DNA of 64,000 nucleotides from Chloroflexota bacterium (GCA_019247515.1 JAFAOS010000529.1:1-64000); one strand, 5' to 3'; shown: positions 52,017 to 60,892, counted from the stretch's first letter. Numbers and translations: made by a program. Notes: generated by a model not told the origin, from the sequence alone.

Positions 52017-52964
52017 CTAGGCGCTCGTCCGAATGCGCGGGTCGAGCCACCCGTACAGGACGTCGACGACGAGATTGCACACGATGAAGCCGATACAGAT
52101 GAGCAGCACCACGCCCTGCACGAGCGGATAATCGCGCGCAAAGACCGAGTCCACTACGAGCCGGCCGACGCCTGGTATCGCAAAGACGTACTCGGTGATG
52201 ACCGCGCCGCCGATCAGCGTGCCGAACTGGAGTCCGATCACGGTTACGACCGGAATCAGCGCGTTTTTGAGCGCGTGGTGGCGGACCACCGCGGTGGAGT
52301 TCAGACCCTTGGCGCGCGCGGTCTTGATGTACTCCTCGGAGAGCGTTTCCAGCAGGCTGGAGCGCAGCGTTCGGGTGATCACCGCCGCAAGGGCGAGGCC
52401 CAGCGTGATGGCGGGCAGCGTCAATGACTTGATGCCTGCCAGTGGATTTTCGAACGGGTCGGTGTAGCTGGCGATTGGCAGCCAGTGCAGCGAGACGCCG
52501 AAGATGAAGATCAGCAGCAGCGCCAGGACGAAGTTCGGCATGCAGATGCCGAAGAGGGCGAACGACGTGCCGAAACTATCCAGCGGGGAGTTGCGGTGCG
52601 TCGCGGTCAGGATGCCGAGGGGCACCGCGACGGCGGTGGCGATGAGCATGGCGTAGATGGCCAGCTCCAGCGTGGGCCGGATACGCTGCGAGACGTTGTC
52701 GAGCACGGTCTGGTGGGTGCGCACCGAGCGGCCGAGGTCGCCCTGGGCCGCGCGCACCAGCCAGTTGGCGTACTGGACGTACAGTGGCTGGTCCAGACCC
52801 AGGTCATGCCGCAAGGCCTGCATCGCCACGGGGTCCTGATTTTCGCCCAGCATCACCACCACGGGGTCGCCCGGCACCAGGTGAATGAGCATGAACACCC
52901 CGATCGTCACCAGGAACAGAACAGGAACAGTAGCCAGCAGCCGGCGCAGAATCAGGCGGAGCAT
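52017..52964 (-). CDS. Oligopeptide-type ABC transporter permease (DppB-like), operon 1
   Basis: A 315-aa protein. N-terminal 'VFMLIHLVPGDPVVVMLGEN' and 'LGLDQPLYVQYANWLVRAAQ' plus 'GDLGRSVRTHQTVLDNVSQR' are the DppB signatures, and 'EEYIKTARAKGLNSTAVVRH' with 'HALKNALIPVVTVIGLQFG' is the EAA coupling loop that contacts the ATPase. It pairs with the DppC-like product to form the channel. No ATPase gene is present next to it; the solute-binding protein lies 412 bp upstream across family D repeats. Confidence 0.94.
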   Translation of the reverse strand: MLRLILRRLLATVPVLFLVTIGVFMLIHLVPGDPVVVMLGENQDPVAMQALRHDLGLDQPLYVQYANWLVRAAQGDLGRSVRTHQTVLDNVSQRIRPTLELAIYAMLIATAVAVPLGILTATHRNSPLDSFGTSFALFGICMPNFVLALLLIFIFGVSLHWLPIASYTDPFENPLAGIKSLTLPAITLGLALAAVITRTLRSSLLETLSEEYIKTARAKGLNSTAVVRHHALKNALIPVVTVIGLQFGTLIGGAVITEYVFAIPGVGRLVVDSVFARDYPLVQGVVLLICIGFIVCNLVVDVLYGWLDPRIRTSA

Positions 52965-52974
52965 CGAGCGGTCA

Positions 52975-53370
52975 AGGCTTCATTCCCCAGAGGGGACCCA
53001 ATGCCGTTTGCGACGGTGTATTCCCCAGAGAGGACCCTGTAATGTTGGGGCGGTATTCCCCAGGGGTGACCCAGTGCCGTTTGGGACGGTTTTTCCCCAG
53101 AGGAATCCATGGGTCCAACACCCGCCACGGCGATGAAACTCCTCATCGTGAGGGTCGTCACAAGAGGTCTCGACAGACATTTTCGTGGGAGGGGACGCAC
53201 GCTCGGAAGGTATTTTCCCAGATGGGCCCCGCCGGTGTTGCATCCCTTCGGAACCGCGGACCCTGGGTGGCAGATTTGTTCATCAGATTGTCCTCACGGG
53301 ACCGCGCAAACCCTCGGGGGTCCCGTCTCGGGAATCCGGTCCAACCCCTGGGTCCCCTCTGGGGGAACAC
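52975..53370. repeat. Family D repeat block inside ABC operon 1
   Basis: Direct copies of TTCCCCAGAGGGGACCC-like cores begin near 52982, 53020, 53055 and 53094, the first and third followed by GTGCCGTTT-like spacers. An inverted copy (GGTCCCCTCTGGGGGAAC) closes the block near 53345-53362. There is no gene here; the ORFs listed are repeat translations. The block separates the solute-binding protein gene from the two permease genes of the same operon. Confidence 0.82.
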
Positions 53371-53376
53371 GTCCTG

Positions 53377-55008
53377 TCACCCTTTCAAATACGCATCTCT
53401 GAAGCGCAGCATGCCGTCTGGAATCGGCGTGTAGCCCTGCAGTTTGGGGCTCAGCGCTTTCGGTTCCACGGGATGAATCTCCCACACCACCGGCGCCTCC
53501 GCGGTCAGGATCTGGATCGCCTGGCTGTATAGCTGCTTGCGCTGATCGTGGTCGGTCACCTGCCGCGTCTGTTCCAAGAGCTGGTCCAGCTGCGGATTCG
53601 AGATGCCGGACCAGTTGAGAGAAACGCCCGGTGTGGTGTGGAAGAACTGGTAGGTATTGCCGTCCGGGTCCGGCCGCCCACTCCAGTCATAGGAGGTCAT
53701 GTCATACGTCTTGTTGTTGCCGTCCGACAATTGGCGGGCGCCGTCGATCTGGACCACGTTGCAGGTGATGCCGGCTTCGGCCAGCTGCGCCTTGACAACT
53801 TCACCCTCTTGAATGCCAATCGGCACATTGACAACTTCGAAGTCGAAGGAAAAGCCGTTCGGCTGACCGGCCGCCGCCAGGTACTGCCTGGCTTTGTTCA
53901 GGTCGCGCGCAACGGGCTTGATCGAATCGTCGTACGCCCAGCTGGCCGGCGAGATCGGTCCGTTGGCCGGCACGCCAACGCCCAGGTAGACCCCTTTCAC
54001 GAGCGCGTCGACGTCCAGGCCATACACCAACGCGAGCCGCAGATTCTTGTCGCTGAAGGGCGGCCTGGTGGTGTTCAACGTGAACCAGAACGCCGCTAGC
54101 GAGGGCACGTCGATCACCACCAGGTTGGAGTCGGACTTGGCGGTCGAGACGTTGCGCGGCGCCAGATAATCCAGGACGTCGATCTCGTTGTTCTGCAGGC
54201 TCTGCAGCTTGACGGTGTCATCCGGAATGGGCCGGTAGCGAATCTGGTCGAAATATGGTCCGCCGCTCGTGCTCCAGTAGCTGTCATTGCGTTTCAGCAG
54301 CACGTGGTCGTCGGGCACCCACTCCACAAACTGGAAGGGACCGGTGCCGGCTCCGGTGGCGTTGTTGCCCAGGTCGGCGCCGAGTTTGCCGAGCGCCGTT
54401 GGCGAGATCATCATCCCCGCGCGATCGGTCAACGTGGCCAGTAGCGAGCTGTCGGGCTGCTTGAGGCTGAGCTTGAGCGTGAGCGGGTCGACCACCTCCG
54501 CCGACGCGATGTTGGCGACTTCACCCTTGCGGACGGACTTCGGATCGTTCGCCATGCGGTCGAAATTGAACCTGGCCGCTTCGGCGTTCAGGTCGGTACC
54601 GTCGTGGAATTTCAATCCCGAACGGAGCTTGATGAGCAGCGTCTGGGGGTCCGGAGTCTGGTAGGACTCCGCCAGGTTGGGCTGGATGCCGAGCTTCTCG
54701 TCAAGAATGAACAGCGGGTCGTACAGGTTGTGATAGACCTGGCGGTCGAACTTGCTGCCAGACAGATGCGGGTCGAGGGTGACCACGTCGACGCTGAGGC
54801 CGACGCGCAGCGTGCCGCCTCTCGTCGGACTGGCGGCCGCGGCGGCGGCAGTCGGCTGCGACGCGCCGGCGGGCGTGGTCGCCCCGCCGGGGGCGCTAGC
54901 CGCCCCAGGTGTGGAGGGCGCGGAAGGCGCGGGCGCGCAGGCCGCAAGGAGCGCCAGGCCGCCGGACAACAGAAGGGTGCTCCGCAGGAGCTGACGCCGA
55001 TTCAGCAT
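53377..55008 (-). CDS. Peptide-type ABC solute-binding lipoprotein (SBP_bac_5), operon 1
   Basis: A 543-aa protein. The signal MLNRRQLLRSTLLLSGGLAL has twin arginines and a lipobox LAAC (Cys24), so it is a Tat- or Sec-exported lipoprotein. A Pro/Ala/Ser linker follows. The SBP_bac_5 core shows 'VVTLDPHLSGSKFDRQVYHN', 'LRSGLKFHDGTDLNAEAARF' and 'LRLALVYGLDVDALVKGVYL' (family segment FSDKNLRLAL). It delivers a peptide, opine or similar solute to the DppB/DppC-like channel. Confidence 0.94.
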   Translation of the reverse strand: MLNRRQLLRSTLLLSGGLALLAACAPAPSAPSTPGAASAPGGATTPAGASQPTAAAAAASPTRGGTLRVGLSVDVVTLDPHLSGSKFDRQVYHNLYDPLFILDEKLGIQPNLAESYQTPDPQTLLIKLRSGLKFHDGTDLNAEAARFNFDRMANDPKSVRKGEVANIASAEVVDPLTLKLSLKQPDSSLLATLTDRAGMMISPTALGKLGADLGNNATGAGTGPFQFVEWVPDDHVLLKRNDSYWSTSGGPYFDQIRYRPIPDDTVKLQSLQNNEIDVLDYLAPRNVSTAKSDSNLVVIDVPSLAAFWFTLNTTRPPFSDKNLRLALVYGLDVDALVKGVYLGVGVPANGPISPASWAYDDSIKPVARDLNKARQYLAAAGQPNGFSFDFEVVNVPIGIQEGEVVKAQLAEAGITCNVVQIDGARQLSDGNNKTYDMTSYDWSGRPDPDGNTYQFFHTTPGVSLNWSGISNPQLDQLLEQTRQVTDHDQRKQLYSQAIQILTAEAPVVWEIHPVEPKALSPKLQGYTPIPDGMLRFRDAYLKG

Positions 55009-55059
55009 GCGGCCATCTTATGCCCCTGTCGAGCGCATCCCCTTGCGGGGCGGCTCGGC

Positions 55060-55314
55060 TCAGCGCTCGAGCCGTCCGAAGGCCCACCTGCGCATGATGC
55101 CAACGGCAATCAGCGGGAACACCAGGCGGGCGGCGAACAGCATCAGCCGGCCGCCCATCCAGGCCACGCGCCAGTTGCGCTGCAGTCGCCACCATTCGTC
55201 GTCCGAGCCGCCGGTCAAGCCCACGATGAGCGCGGCGGTGGAGGGTCCGAACGTGTTCCGCAAGGTTGCGCGCGAGCGATCAGAAGACAGGGACGCGAGA
55301 GCGGTGTCGGTCAT
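55060..55314 (-). CDS. Small membrane-associated protein, unknown function
   Basis: An 84-aa protein, ATG 55314. It has a Gly/Ser-rich start, 'GGSDDEWWRLQRNWRVAWMG', and a hydrophobic stretch 'GGRLMLFAARLVFPLIAVGI' with a basic end (MRRWAFGRLER). I do not recognise it. It lies between the solute-binding protein gene and the Flp-type prepilin gene, all on the minus strand, so it could be an accessory of either. Confidence 0.5.
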   Translation of the reverse strand: MTDTALASLSSDRSRATLRNTFGPSTAALIVGLTGGSDDEWWRLQRNWRVAWMGGRLMLFAARLVFPLIAVGIMRRWAFGRLER

Positions 55315-55366
55315 CGGGGAGACAGTGTAAGCCGCGCTGCTCAGGACCTGCTCAGGGCAGTAAGCG

Positions 55367-55522
55367 TCAGGTGCCGGTCGTGGTGATGTGCGACGCCAGC
55401 GGCGTGAACCACAGCAACACCTGGTTCCCGAACGAATGCACGCCGAAGAGCACTACCAGCGCAATCGAGGCGATCATCAGACCGTATTCGACGACGTTCT
55501 GCCCGCGGCTCTTCCCACGCAC
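55367..55522 (-). CDS. Flp-type (type IVb) prepilin-like protein, 51 aa
   Basis: Not in the ORF track (too short; the listed 55341..55556 frame is a shadow). Read from GTG 55522: MRGKSRGQNVVEYGLMIASI followed by ALVVLFGVHSFGNQVLLWFT. The segment G-QNVVEYGLMIASIALVVL is a prepilin signature: short basic leader, Gly7 before the cleavage site, Glu at +5 and Tyr at +6, then a hydrophobic helix. This fits Flp/Fap type IVb pilins. No Tad assembly genes are in the window, so the assembly machine or prepilin peptidase must be elsewhere, or this is a minor pseudopilin. Confidence 0.72.
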   Translation of the reverse strand: MRGKSRGQNVVEYGLMIASIALVVLFGVHSFGNQVLLWFTPLASHITTTGT

Positions 55523-55626
55523 GGGCGAAACGATACGGGCTGGTCGTTGCCGTCATGTTCCGCGCGTGTTGAGGAGCAGTATCGGTTTGGGGATGAACTC
55601 ACGAGGGTGAACTATCCTGGCGGATT

Positions 55627-57318
55627 ATGGGCACTGCAGTCCGTCTCGTTCGGCCGTTGCCGCCCGCGTTGGCGGCTCTCAGTCTGTTACTGGCTGCCTG
55701 TCAATCGCAGCCGCCGGCCGCCGCCCCACCCGCGGCGACCTCCGCGCCGAGCAGTGCGGGCGCCGCCGGCAGCACGCCCGCCGCGGGGTCAACCAGCCAA
55801 CCCGCCGCCGCCGCGCCGACCCAGGGCGGGACCGTCACCATCGGCGTCGACCAGGAGCCGCCGACAATGGACCCCGAGGCGTCGCCGTCGGCGATCACCT
55901 TCTACATCACGTCCTCCACCGGTGAGACGTTGCTGTACGTCGACCAGAGTCGCAAGATCCAGCCCTGGCTGGCGCAGTCGTACGAGGTCTCGGAAGACGC
56001 GCGGACCTTCACCTTCCACCTGCGAAACGACGTCACGTTCCAGGACGGGACGCCCTTCAACGCCGCCGCGGTGAAGTGGAACCTGGATCGGGTCGTCGAT
56101 CCCAACTACAAAGCCGGCGGCGCGCTCGCCCAGTTGACTGGCTACCAGGGCACGGACACCCCGGACGACTACACCGCCGTCGTCCACTTCAAGGATCCCT
56201 TCGTCCCCTTCTTGATTTACGCGGGCAGCCCGTACCTGCCCATGCTGTCGCCAACCGCTACGCAACAGCAAGCCGATCAGGTCAACCAGACTCCGGTCAT
56301 GAGCGGCCCATACAAGATCGACGAATGGGTGCCCAAGGATCACATCACGATCTCGCGCTGGGACGGCTACAAGCGTCGGGCGCCGTGGTCCGACCATGAC
56401 GGACCCGGCTACCTGGACAAGGTGGTCTGGAAGTTCATTCCCGAGCCGGGCACCCGCTCGGCGACAGTGGAGTCCGGCGAGACGCAGGTCGCCACGGTGC
56501 TCACCCCGCAGGACATCCCCCGCCTGCAATCGGAGGGTTTGCAAATCAGCAGCACGCCCTGGGTAGGCATGCCATTCATGATGTTCCTGACGATCACCCA
56601 GCCGCCGACCGACGACGCGAATGTGCGACAGGCGGTTGAATACGGCATCGACCGCGACGCGCTCGTTGCGGCCCTGTACCAGGGCATCGGCCAGAAGGCG
56701 ATTGGTCCGCTGGCGGCGATCATGCTCGACGACCCCTCGTTGCGGGCGATGTATCCGCACGACACCACCAAAGCTGGCCAGCTGCTGGATCAGTCGGGCT
56801 GGAGTCCGGGCTCGGACGGCATTCGCACCAAGAACGGTCAGCGGCTCACGTTCTCGATGAACGCCATCGACTACGGCGGTGGTCCGGACCAGAGCAACCA
56901 GCTCATCCAGGGTCAGCTGCGCCAGATCGGCATGGACGTCAGCATCAAAGCGCAAGCGCGTCCGCCCTGGTACGAGGACAACTACAAGTGCGCCAACAAC
57001 GGCATGGAGCTGTTCTTGCGCTCGGGCGAGCTGGACGTGCTGGACGCCGCGTTCGACTCCACCAACGTCGGCGGCAACTTCAACTGGTCGTGTTTGAAGG
57101 ACCCGAGCGTCGACAGCATGCTGCAGCAAGGCCGACAGGAAACTGACGCCACCAAACGCCAGCAGCTCTATCTCCAGCTCGAACAGAAGCTGATGGACCA
57201 GGCGGTCGTGGTGCCGCTGGTCGACCAGTTGTCGGTGTTCGCGCTGCGGCCCAACGTGAGCGGGCTGAAGTTCTCCGGCAACTCGTATCCACTGATTACG
57301 GACATGTCGACGAAGTAA
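55627..57318 (+). CDS. Peptide-type ABC solute-binding lipoprotein (SBP_bac_5), operon 2
   Basis: A 563-aa protein. Lipoprotein signal MGTAVRLVRPLPPALAALSL ends in lipobox LLAAC (Cys25), with a long Ala/Pro/Ser linker after it. Core motifs: 'VTIGVDQEPPTMDPEASPSA', 'TFHLRNDVTFQDGTPFNAAA', 'TPVMSGPYKIDEWVPKDHIT' and 'ANVRQAVEYGIDRDALVAAL'. It binds an oligopeptide-like or glycosidic ligand outside the membrane for the permeases encoded downstream. Divergent from the Flp-type gene. Confidence 0.95.
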   Translation: MGTAVRLVRPLPPALAALSLLLAACQSQPPAAAPPAATSAPSSAGAAGSTPAAGSTSQPAAAAPTQGGTVTIGVDQEPPTMDPEASPSAITFYITSSTGETLLYVDQSRKIQPWLAQSYEVSEDARTFTFHLRNDVTFQDGTPFNAAAVKWNLDRVVDPNYKAGGALAQLTGYQGTDTPDDYTAVVHFKDPFVPFLIYAGSPYLPMLSPTATQQQADQVNQTPVMSGPYKIDEWVPKDHITISRWDGYKRRAPWSDHDGPGYLDKVVWKFIPEPGTRSATVESGETQVATVLTPQDIPRLQSEGLQISSTPWVGMPFMMFLTITQPPTDDANVRQAVEYGIDRDALVAALYQGIGQKAIGPLAAIMLDDPSLRAMYPHDTTKAGQLLDQSGWSPGSDGIRTKNGQRLTFSMNAIDYGGGPDQSNQLIQGQLRQIGMDVSIKAQARPPWYEDNYKCANNGMELFLRSGELDVLDAAFDSTNVGGNFNWSCLKDPSVDSMLQQGRQETDATKRQQLYLQLEQKLMDQAVVVPLVDQLSVFALRPNVSGLKFSGNSYPLITDMSTK

Positions 57319-57363
57319 GGCGCGTGTTGGACTCGGCGGGCGTGGGTTTCGAGTAAGGGTCGG

Positions 57364-58287
57364 GTGAACGCCTATATCGCCCGCCGCGTCCTGGCGACCA
57401 TTCCCGTCCTGTTCGGCGTCTCGCTGCTGGTGTTCCTGATGCTCGAGCTGGTGCCCGGCGACCCGGCCCAGCTGATGTTGAGCGAATTCCAGACCAACCC
57501 GGAACAGATCGCCCGCCTCCGCTCGCAGCTGCACCTCGACGATCCGCTGCCGGTGCAGTTCGGCCGTTTCGTCTGGGACGCCATGCACGGCGACCTGGGC
57601 ACCTCGATTCGCACCCGCCGCCCGGTGTTGCAGGAGATCCAGGACAACTTTCCATCCACCATTGAGCTCGCGGTCGCCGGCCTGGTAGTGGCCGCCATCA
57701 TGGGCGTGGGCTTCGGCATCGCCGCGGCGGCCAATCAGGGCACGTGGCTGGAACTGGGCTCGATGACGGTGGCGTTGATCGGCATTTCGATGCCGAGCTT
57801 CTGGCTGGGACTCCTGCTCATTTTTTCGCTCTCGCTGCGCGTGCCCGTCTTCCCGGCGACCGGCGGCGGCGACCTGCAGCACCTGATACTGCCCGCGATC
57901 ACGCTCGGGCTTGGCGCCGCCGCCATCCTGGCGCGCCTCACGCGCTCCAGCATGCTCGAGATCCTCCGCCAGGAGTACGTCACCACCGCGCGCGCCAAGG
58001 GCCTCGCCGAGTGGGCGGTCATCTTGCGCCACGCGCTCAAAAACGCGCTGATTCCGGTGGTCACCATCTTTGGACTCCAGTTCGGCCAGTTGCTGGCGGG
58101 CACCGTGGTGGTTGAGACGGTCTTCGCGCGGCCCGGACTTGGCCGACTGATCATCGACGGCATCCTGAACAAGGACTTTCCCATGGTGCAGGGCGTCGTG
58201 CTGGTGATCGCCGCTTGCTACGTGGTGGTCAACCTGCTGGTGGACCTGGTGTACGCGGTGCTCGATCCGCGCATCCGCTACACCTGA
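57364..58287 (+). CDS. Oligopeptide-type ABC permease (DppB-like), operon 2
   Basis: A 307-aa protein, GTG start. Signatures: 'LVFLMLELVPGDPAQLMLSE', 'LHLDDPLPVQFGRFVWDAMH', 'GDLGTSIRTRRPVLQEIQDN' and the coupling loop 'RQEYVTTARAKGLAEWAVIL' plus 'RHALKNALIPVVTIFGLQFG'. Six membrane helices. It forms the channel with the DppC-like product 2 nt downstream. Confidence 0.95.
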   Translation: MNAYIARRVLATIPVLFGVSLLVFLMLELVPGDPAQLMLSEFQTNPEQIARLRSQLHLDDPLPVQFGRFVWDAMHGDLGTSIRTRRPVLQEIQDNFPSTIELAVAGLVVAAIMGVGFGIAAAANQGTWLELGSMTVALIGISMPSFWLGLLLIFSLSLRVPVFPATGGGDLQHLILPAITLGLGAAAILARLTRSSMLEILRQEYVTTARAKGLAEWAVILRHALKNALIPVVTIFGLQFGQLLAGTVVVETVFARPGLGRLIIDGILNKDFPMVQGVVLVIAACYVVVNLLVDLVYAVLDPRIRYT

Positions 58288-58289
58288 CG

Positions 58290-59126
58290 GTGCTCGGGAC
58301 CAATCTGCGGCGTTTACTGCGCAACAAGGGCGCGGTGTTCGGCCTGGTCGTTCTCGGCATCATGATCGGCTCGGCGGTGCTTGCGCCGCTGCTGCCGCTG
58401 GCCGATCCGATCCAGATCGACTCGACACACGCGCTGTACAGCCCGGGCACGCCGTTTCTGTTTGGCAGCGACCAGTATGGTCGAGACGTCTTCAGCCGCG
58501 TGATCTATGGTGGGCGCATCTCGCTGCTGGTAGGCCCGATTGCCGTGGCAATTGCGCTGGTGCCCGGGGTGACCATCGGGCTGGTGGCGGGTTACTACGG
58601 ACGCTGGCTCGACTCGGTGCTGATGCGGGTGATCGACGTGATGCTGGCGTTTCCCGGGATTTTGCTGGCGCTGGGCATCGTCGCCGTGCTCGGTCCGAGT
58701 CTGACGAGCCTGATGATCGCCGTCGGCATCGCGGCGATTCCGACCTATGCGCGGCTGACTCGCGCGTCGGTGCTCTCGGCACGCGAGAACCTGTACGTCG
58801 ACGCGGCGCGCGTGGTCGGCGCCCGCGATTCGGCGATCCTGTCGCGGCATATCCTGCCGAATATCGTGGCGCCGATCATCGTGGTGAGCACGCTGGGCGT
58901 CGGCGCGGCGATCCTGGTGGCCGCCACGCTCAGCTTCCTGGGCCTCGGCAGTCAGCCGCCCACGGCCGAGTGGGGCCGAATGCTGAGCGAGGGCCGACAG
59001 TACCTGCGCGAACAGTGGTGGATCGCCACCTTCCCTGGAGTAGCGATCATGCTGACGGTGCTGGCCCTGAACCTGCTGGGCGACGGCCTGCGGGATGCGC
59101 TCGACCCCCGGCTCCTGGATGCATGA
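58290..59126 (+). CDS. Oligopeptide-type ABC permease (DppC-like), operon 2
   Basis: A 278-aa protein from GTG 58290, 2 nt after the DppB stop; the ORF track's first 25 residues overlap that gene and are dropped. 'FLFGSDQYGRDVFSRVIYGG' and the coupling loop 'RENLYVDAARVVGARDSAIL' and 'SRHILPNIVAPIIVV' are typical, as is the end 'LLGDGLRDALDPRLLDA'. No ATPase follows; family D repeats start 12 bp later. Confidence 0.95.
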   Translation: MLGTNLRRLLRNKGAVFGLVVLGIMIGSAVLAPLLPLADPIQIDSTHALYSPGTPFLFGSDQYGRDVFSRVIYGGRISLLVGPIAVAIALVPGVTIGLVAGYYGRWLDSVLMRVIDVMLAFPGILLALGIVAVLGPSLTSLMIAVGIAAIPTYARLTRASVLSARENLYVDAARVVGARDSAILSRHILPNIVAPIIVVSTLGVGAAILVAATLSFLGLGSQPPTAEWGRMLSEGRQYLREQWWIATFPGVAIMLTVLALNLLGDGLRDALDPRLLDA

Positions 59127-59137
59127 CAAGGAGTTGT

Positions 59138-59640
59138 TTCCCCAGAGGGGACCCAGTGGGAGACGTCATGTGTTCCCCAGAGGGGACCCGGCGGGAGATG
59201 GAGTGTTTTTCCCCAGAGGGACGCCAGTGGGAGACGTCATGTGTTCCCAGAGGGGACCCGGCGGGAGATGGAGTGTTTTCCCCAGAGGGACGCCAGTGGG
59301 AGATGTCATGTGTTCCCCAGAGGGGACCCGGCGGGAGATGGAGTGTTTTCCCCAGAGGGACGCCAGTGGGAGACGTCATGTGTTCCCTAGAGGGGACCCA
59401 GTGGGAGATGTCATGTGTTCCCCAGAGGGGACCCGGCGGGAGATGGAGTGCTTTTCCCCAGAGGGACGCCAGTGGGAGATGTCGTCTGTTCCCCACAGGG
59501 GACCCAGTGGAGACGTCATGTGTTACCCAGTAGGCGACGTACTGCGTCCCCTGTGAGTAAGTGATGAGTCTTCCTCCGAGGGGAACCGTATGGTGAACTG
59601 TTGAGAATATATCCCCCCTGGGTCCCCTCTGGGGAACTTG
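59138..59640. repeat. Family D repeat array, about 11 direct units plus inverted closing copy
   Basis: Between 59138 and about 59500 the core TTCCCCAGAGGG(G)ACSCC recurs about every 34-35 bp. Two alternating spacers (GGCGGGAGATGGAGTGTTTT and AGTGGGAGAYGTCATGTG) give a higher-order period of about 68 bp. Degenerate units occur at about 59510-59560, and an inverted copy (GGGTCCCCTCTGGGGAAC) closes the block at about 59620-59640. The ORFs here (58970..59533 and others) are repeat translations. The array lies between the DppC-like gene and the amidohydrolase gene, both plus strand. Confidence 0.88.
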
Positions 59641-59656
59641 TCTTTTGTGAGGTCAA

Positions 59657-60892
59657 ATGCGGACCCTGATCTATCCCGAATGGTTGATTGACGGCACCGG
59701 CGCGGATGCACTCGGTGGCTACGCGCTGGCGTTTGGCGAAAGTGGGCGGATCGCGGCGGTGGCTCCAGCGAGCCAGGTGGCGGAGGCCGCGGCTGACAGC
59801 GTCGTGCGCGCGCCTGGAATGACGCTGCTGCCAGGGCTGATCAACATGCACGTCCACCTCTCGCTGGCCAGCGACAACGCGCCGTTCATCCCGTACATGG
59901 ATGCCCACTCCGACGTGGCCCTTGGCCTGCGCGCCGCGCACAGCGCGGCAGCCTCGCTCCAGGCGGGCGTCACGACGCTGCGCGATTGCGGCTCGCGCGG
60001 ACGCAGCGTGCTGGATCTGCGCGCCGCGCGCGCGGAGGGCCTGCTACACATCCCGCGCGTGCTGGCCGCCGGCCACGCGCTGACCATCTCCGGCGGTCAC
60101 ATGCGACCCTTCGGCGGCGAGGTGGACGGCGTCGACGGCGTGTGCCGAATGGTGCGGCAACTGGTGAGTAACGGCGCCGACTTCATCAAGATGGCCGGCT
60201 CGGGCGGCGGCACGCCCGGCAGTCTGACCGACTACCCGAGCTTTTCGATCGCGGAGTTCCAGGCAGCGGTAGAAACAGCGCACGGACTGGGTCGTCGCGT
60301 GACGGTCCACTGCACCGCGGCCGCCGCCATCGAGCGCGCCGTCTCGGCGGGAGTCGACAGCATCGAGCACGGCTATTTCGGCGCGCCGGGCAACTTCCAG
60401 GCATACGATGCGCGCCTGGCCGACCAGCTGGCGCAGCAGCGGGTGTCGGTGACGCCCACGTTGCAGGTGTTTCGCGACATGGCCGAGCTTCTCCCGGCTG
60501 GAGCGGAGCGAGACTTCTGGCAGAGCCGGCGCGAAATCCTGGTGACGAACGTAGGCCGCCTGCACGCCGCCGGAGTACAACTGACGGCCGGCTCTGACGC
60601 CGGTTGGCGCTTCACCCGCTTCGACAACTACGCCCGCGAGCTCGAGGAGATGGCCAGCGCCGGACTCTCGGCGCTAGAGGTGGTCCACGCCGCCACCGGC
60701 GCCGCCAGTCAGGCGATCGGTCGGGAGGCGGAGTTCGGCACGCTGCGGCCTGGCCTGAGCGCCGACCTGGTGCTGGTCGACGGCAACCTCGCCGAGGACA
60801 TTCGTCACGTTGGCTCAGTGCGCCGCGTGTACGTGGAGGGCGAGCTCATGGCCTCTCCCACTCCCTCTCCCTCTGGGAGAGGGCAGGGGTGA
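59657..60892 (+). CDS. Imidazolonepropionase-like amidohydrolase
   Basis: A 411-aa protein, ATG preceded by GAGG at 6 nt. Subtype with binuclear metal centre: 'LLPGLINMHVHLSLASDNAP' (HxH), 'GADFIKMAGSGGGTPGSLTD' (bridging Lys in FIKM), 'VTVHCTAAAAIERAVSAGVD' and 'SIEHGYFG' (metal His pair), 'LTAGSDAGWRFTRFDNYARE' (catalytic Asp). The pattern matches imidazolonepropionase and Xaa-Pro dipeptidase-like members that cleave cyclic amides or dipeptides, which fits the peptide transporter upstream. The last 14 residues (MASPTPSPSGRGQG) and stop codon are encoded by a family C repeat. Confidence 0.9.
   Translation: MRTLIYPEWLIDGTGADALGGYALAFGESGRIAAVAPASQVAEAAADSVVRAPGMTLLPGLINMHVHLSLASDNAPFIPYMDAHSDVALGLRAAHSAAASLQAGVTTLRDCGSRGRSVLDLRAARAEGLLHIPRVLAAGHALTISGGHMRPFGGEVDGVDGVCRMVRQLVSNGADFIKMAGSGGGTPGSLTDYPSFSIAEFQAAVETAHGLGRRVTVHCTAAAAIERAVSAGVDSIEHGYFGAPGNFQAYDARLADQLAQQRVSVTPTLQVFRDMAELLPAGAERDFWQSRREILVTNVGRLHAAGVQLTAGSDAGWRFTRFDNYARELEEMASAGLSALEVVHAATGAASQAIGREAEFGTLRPGLSADLVLVDGNLAEDIRHVGSVRRVYVEGELMASPTPSPSGRGQG

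Noticed and set aside
55789-58032. 747-aa minus-strand ORF across the operon 2 SBP and DppB genes
   Set aside because: Antisense to two clearly recognisable ABC transporter genes; its composition (Arg/His/Asp-rich) is that of a shadow frame.
58970-59533. 187-aa plus-strand ORF with repeated MCSPEGTRREMECF-like units
   Set aside because: It starts inside the DppC-like gene in another frame and otherwise translates the family D array. No signal, no fold and no ribosome-binding site.
59138-59540. Regular 34-35 bp repeats resembling a CRISPR array
   Set aside because: The spacers are not unique; two alternating spacer sequences recur, giving a 68-bp higher-order repeat. No cas gene is in the window.
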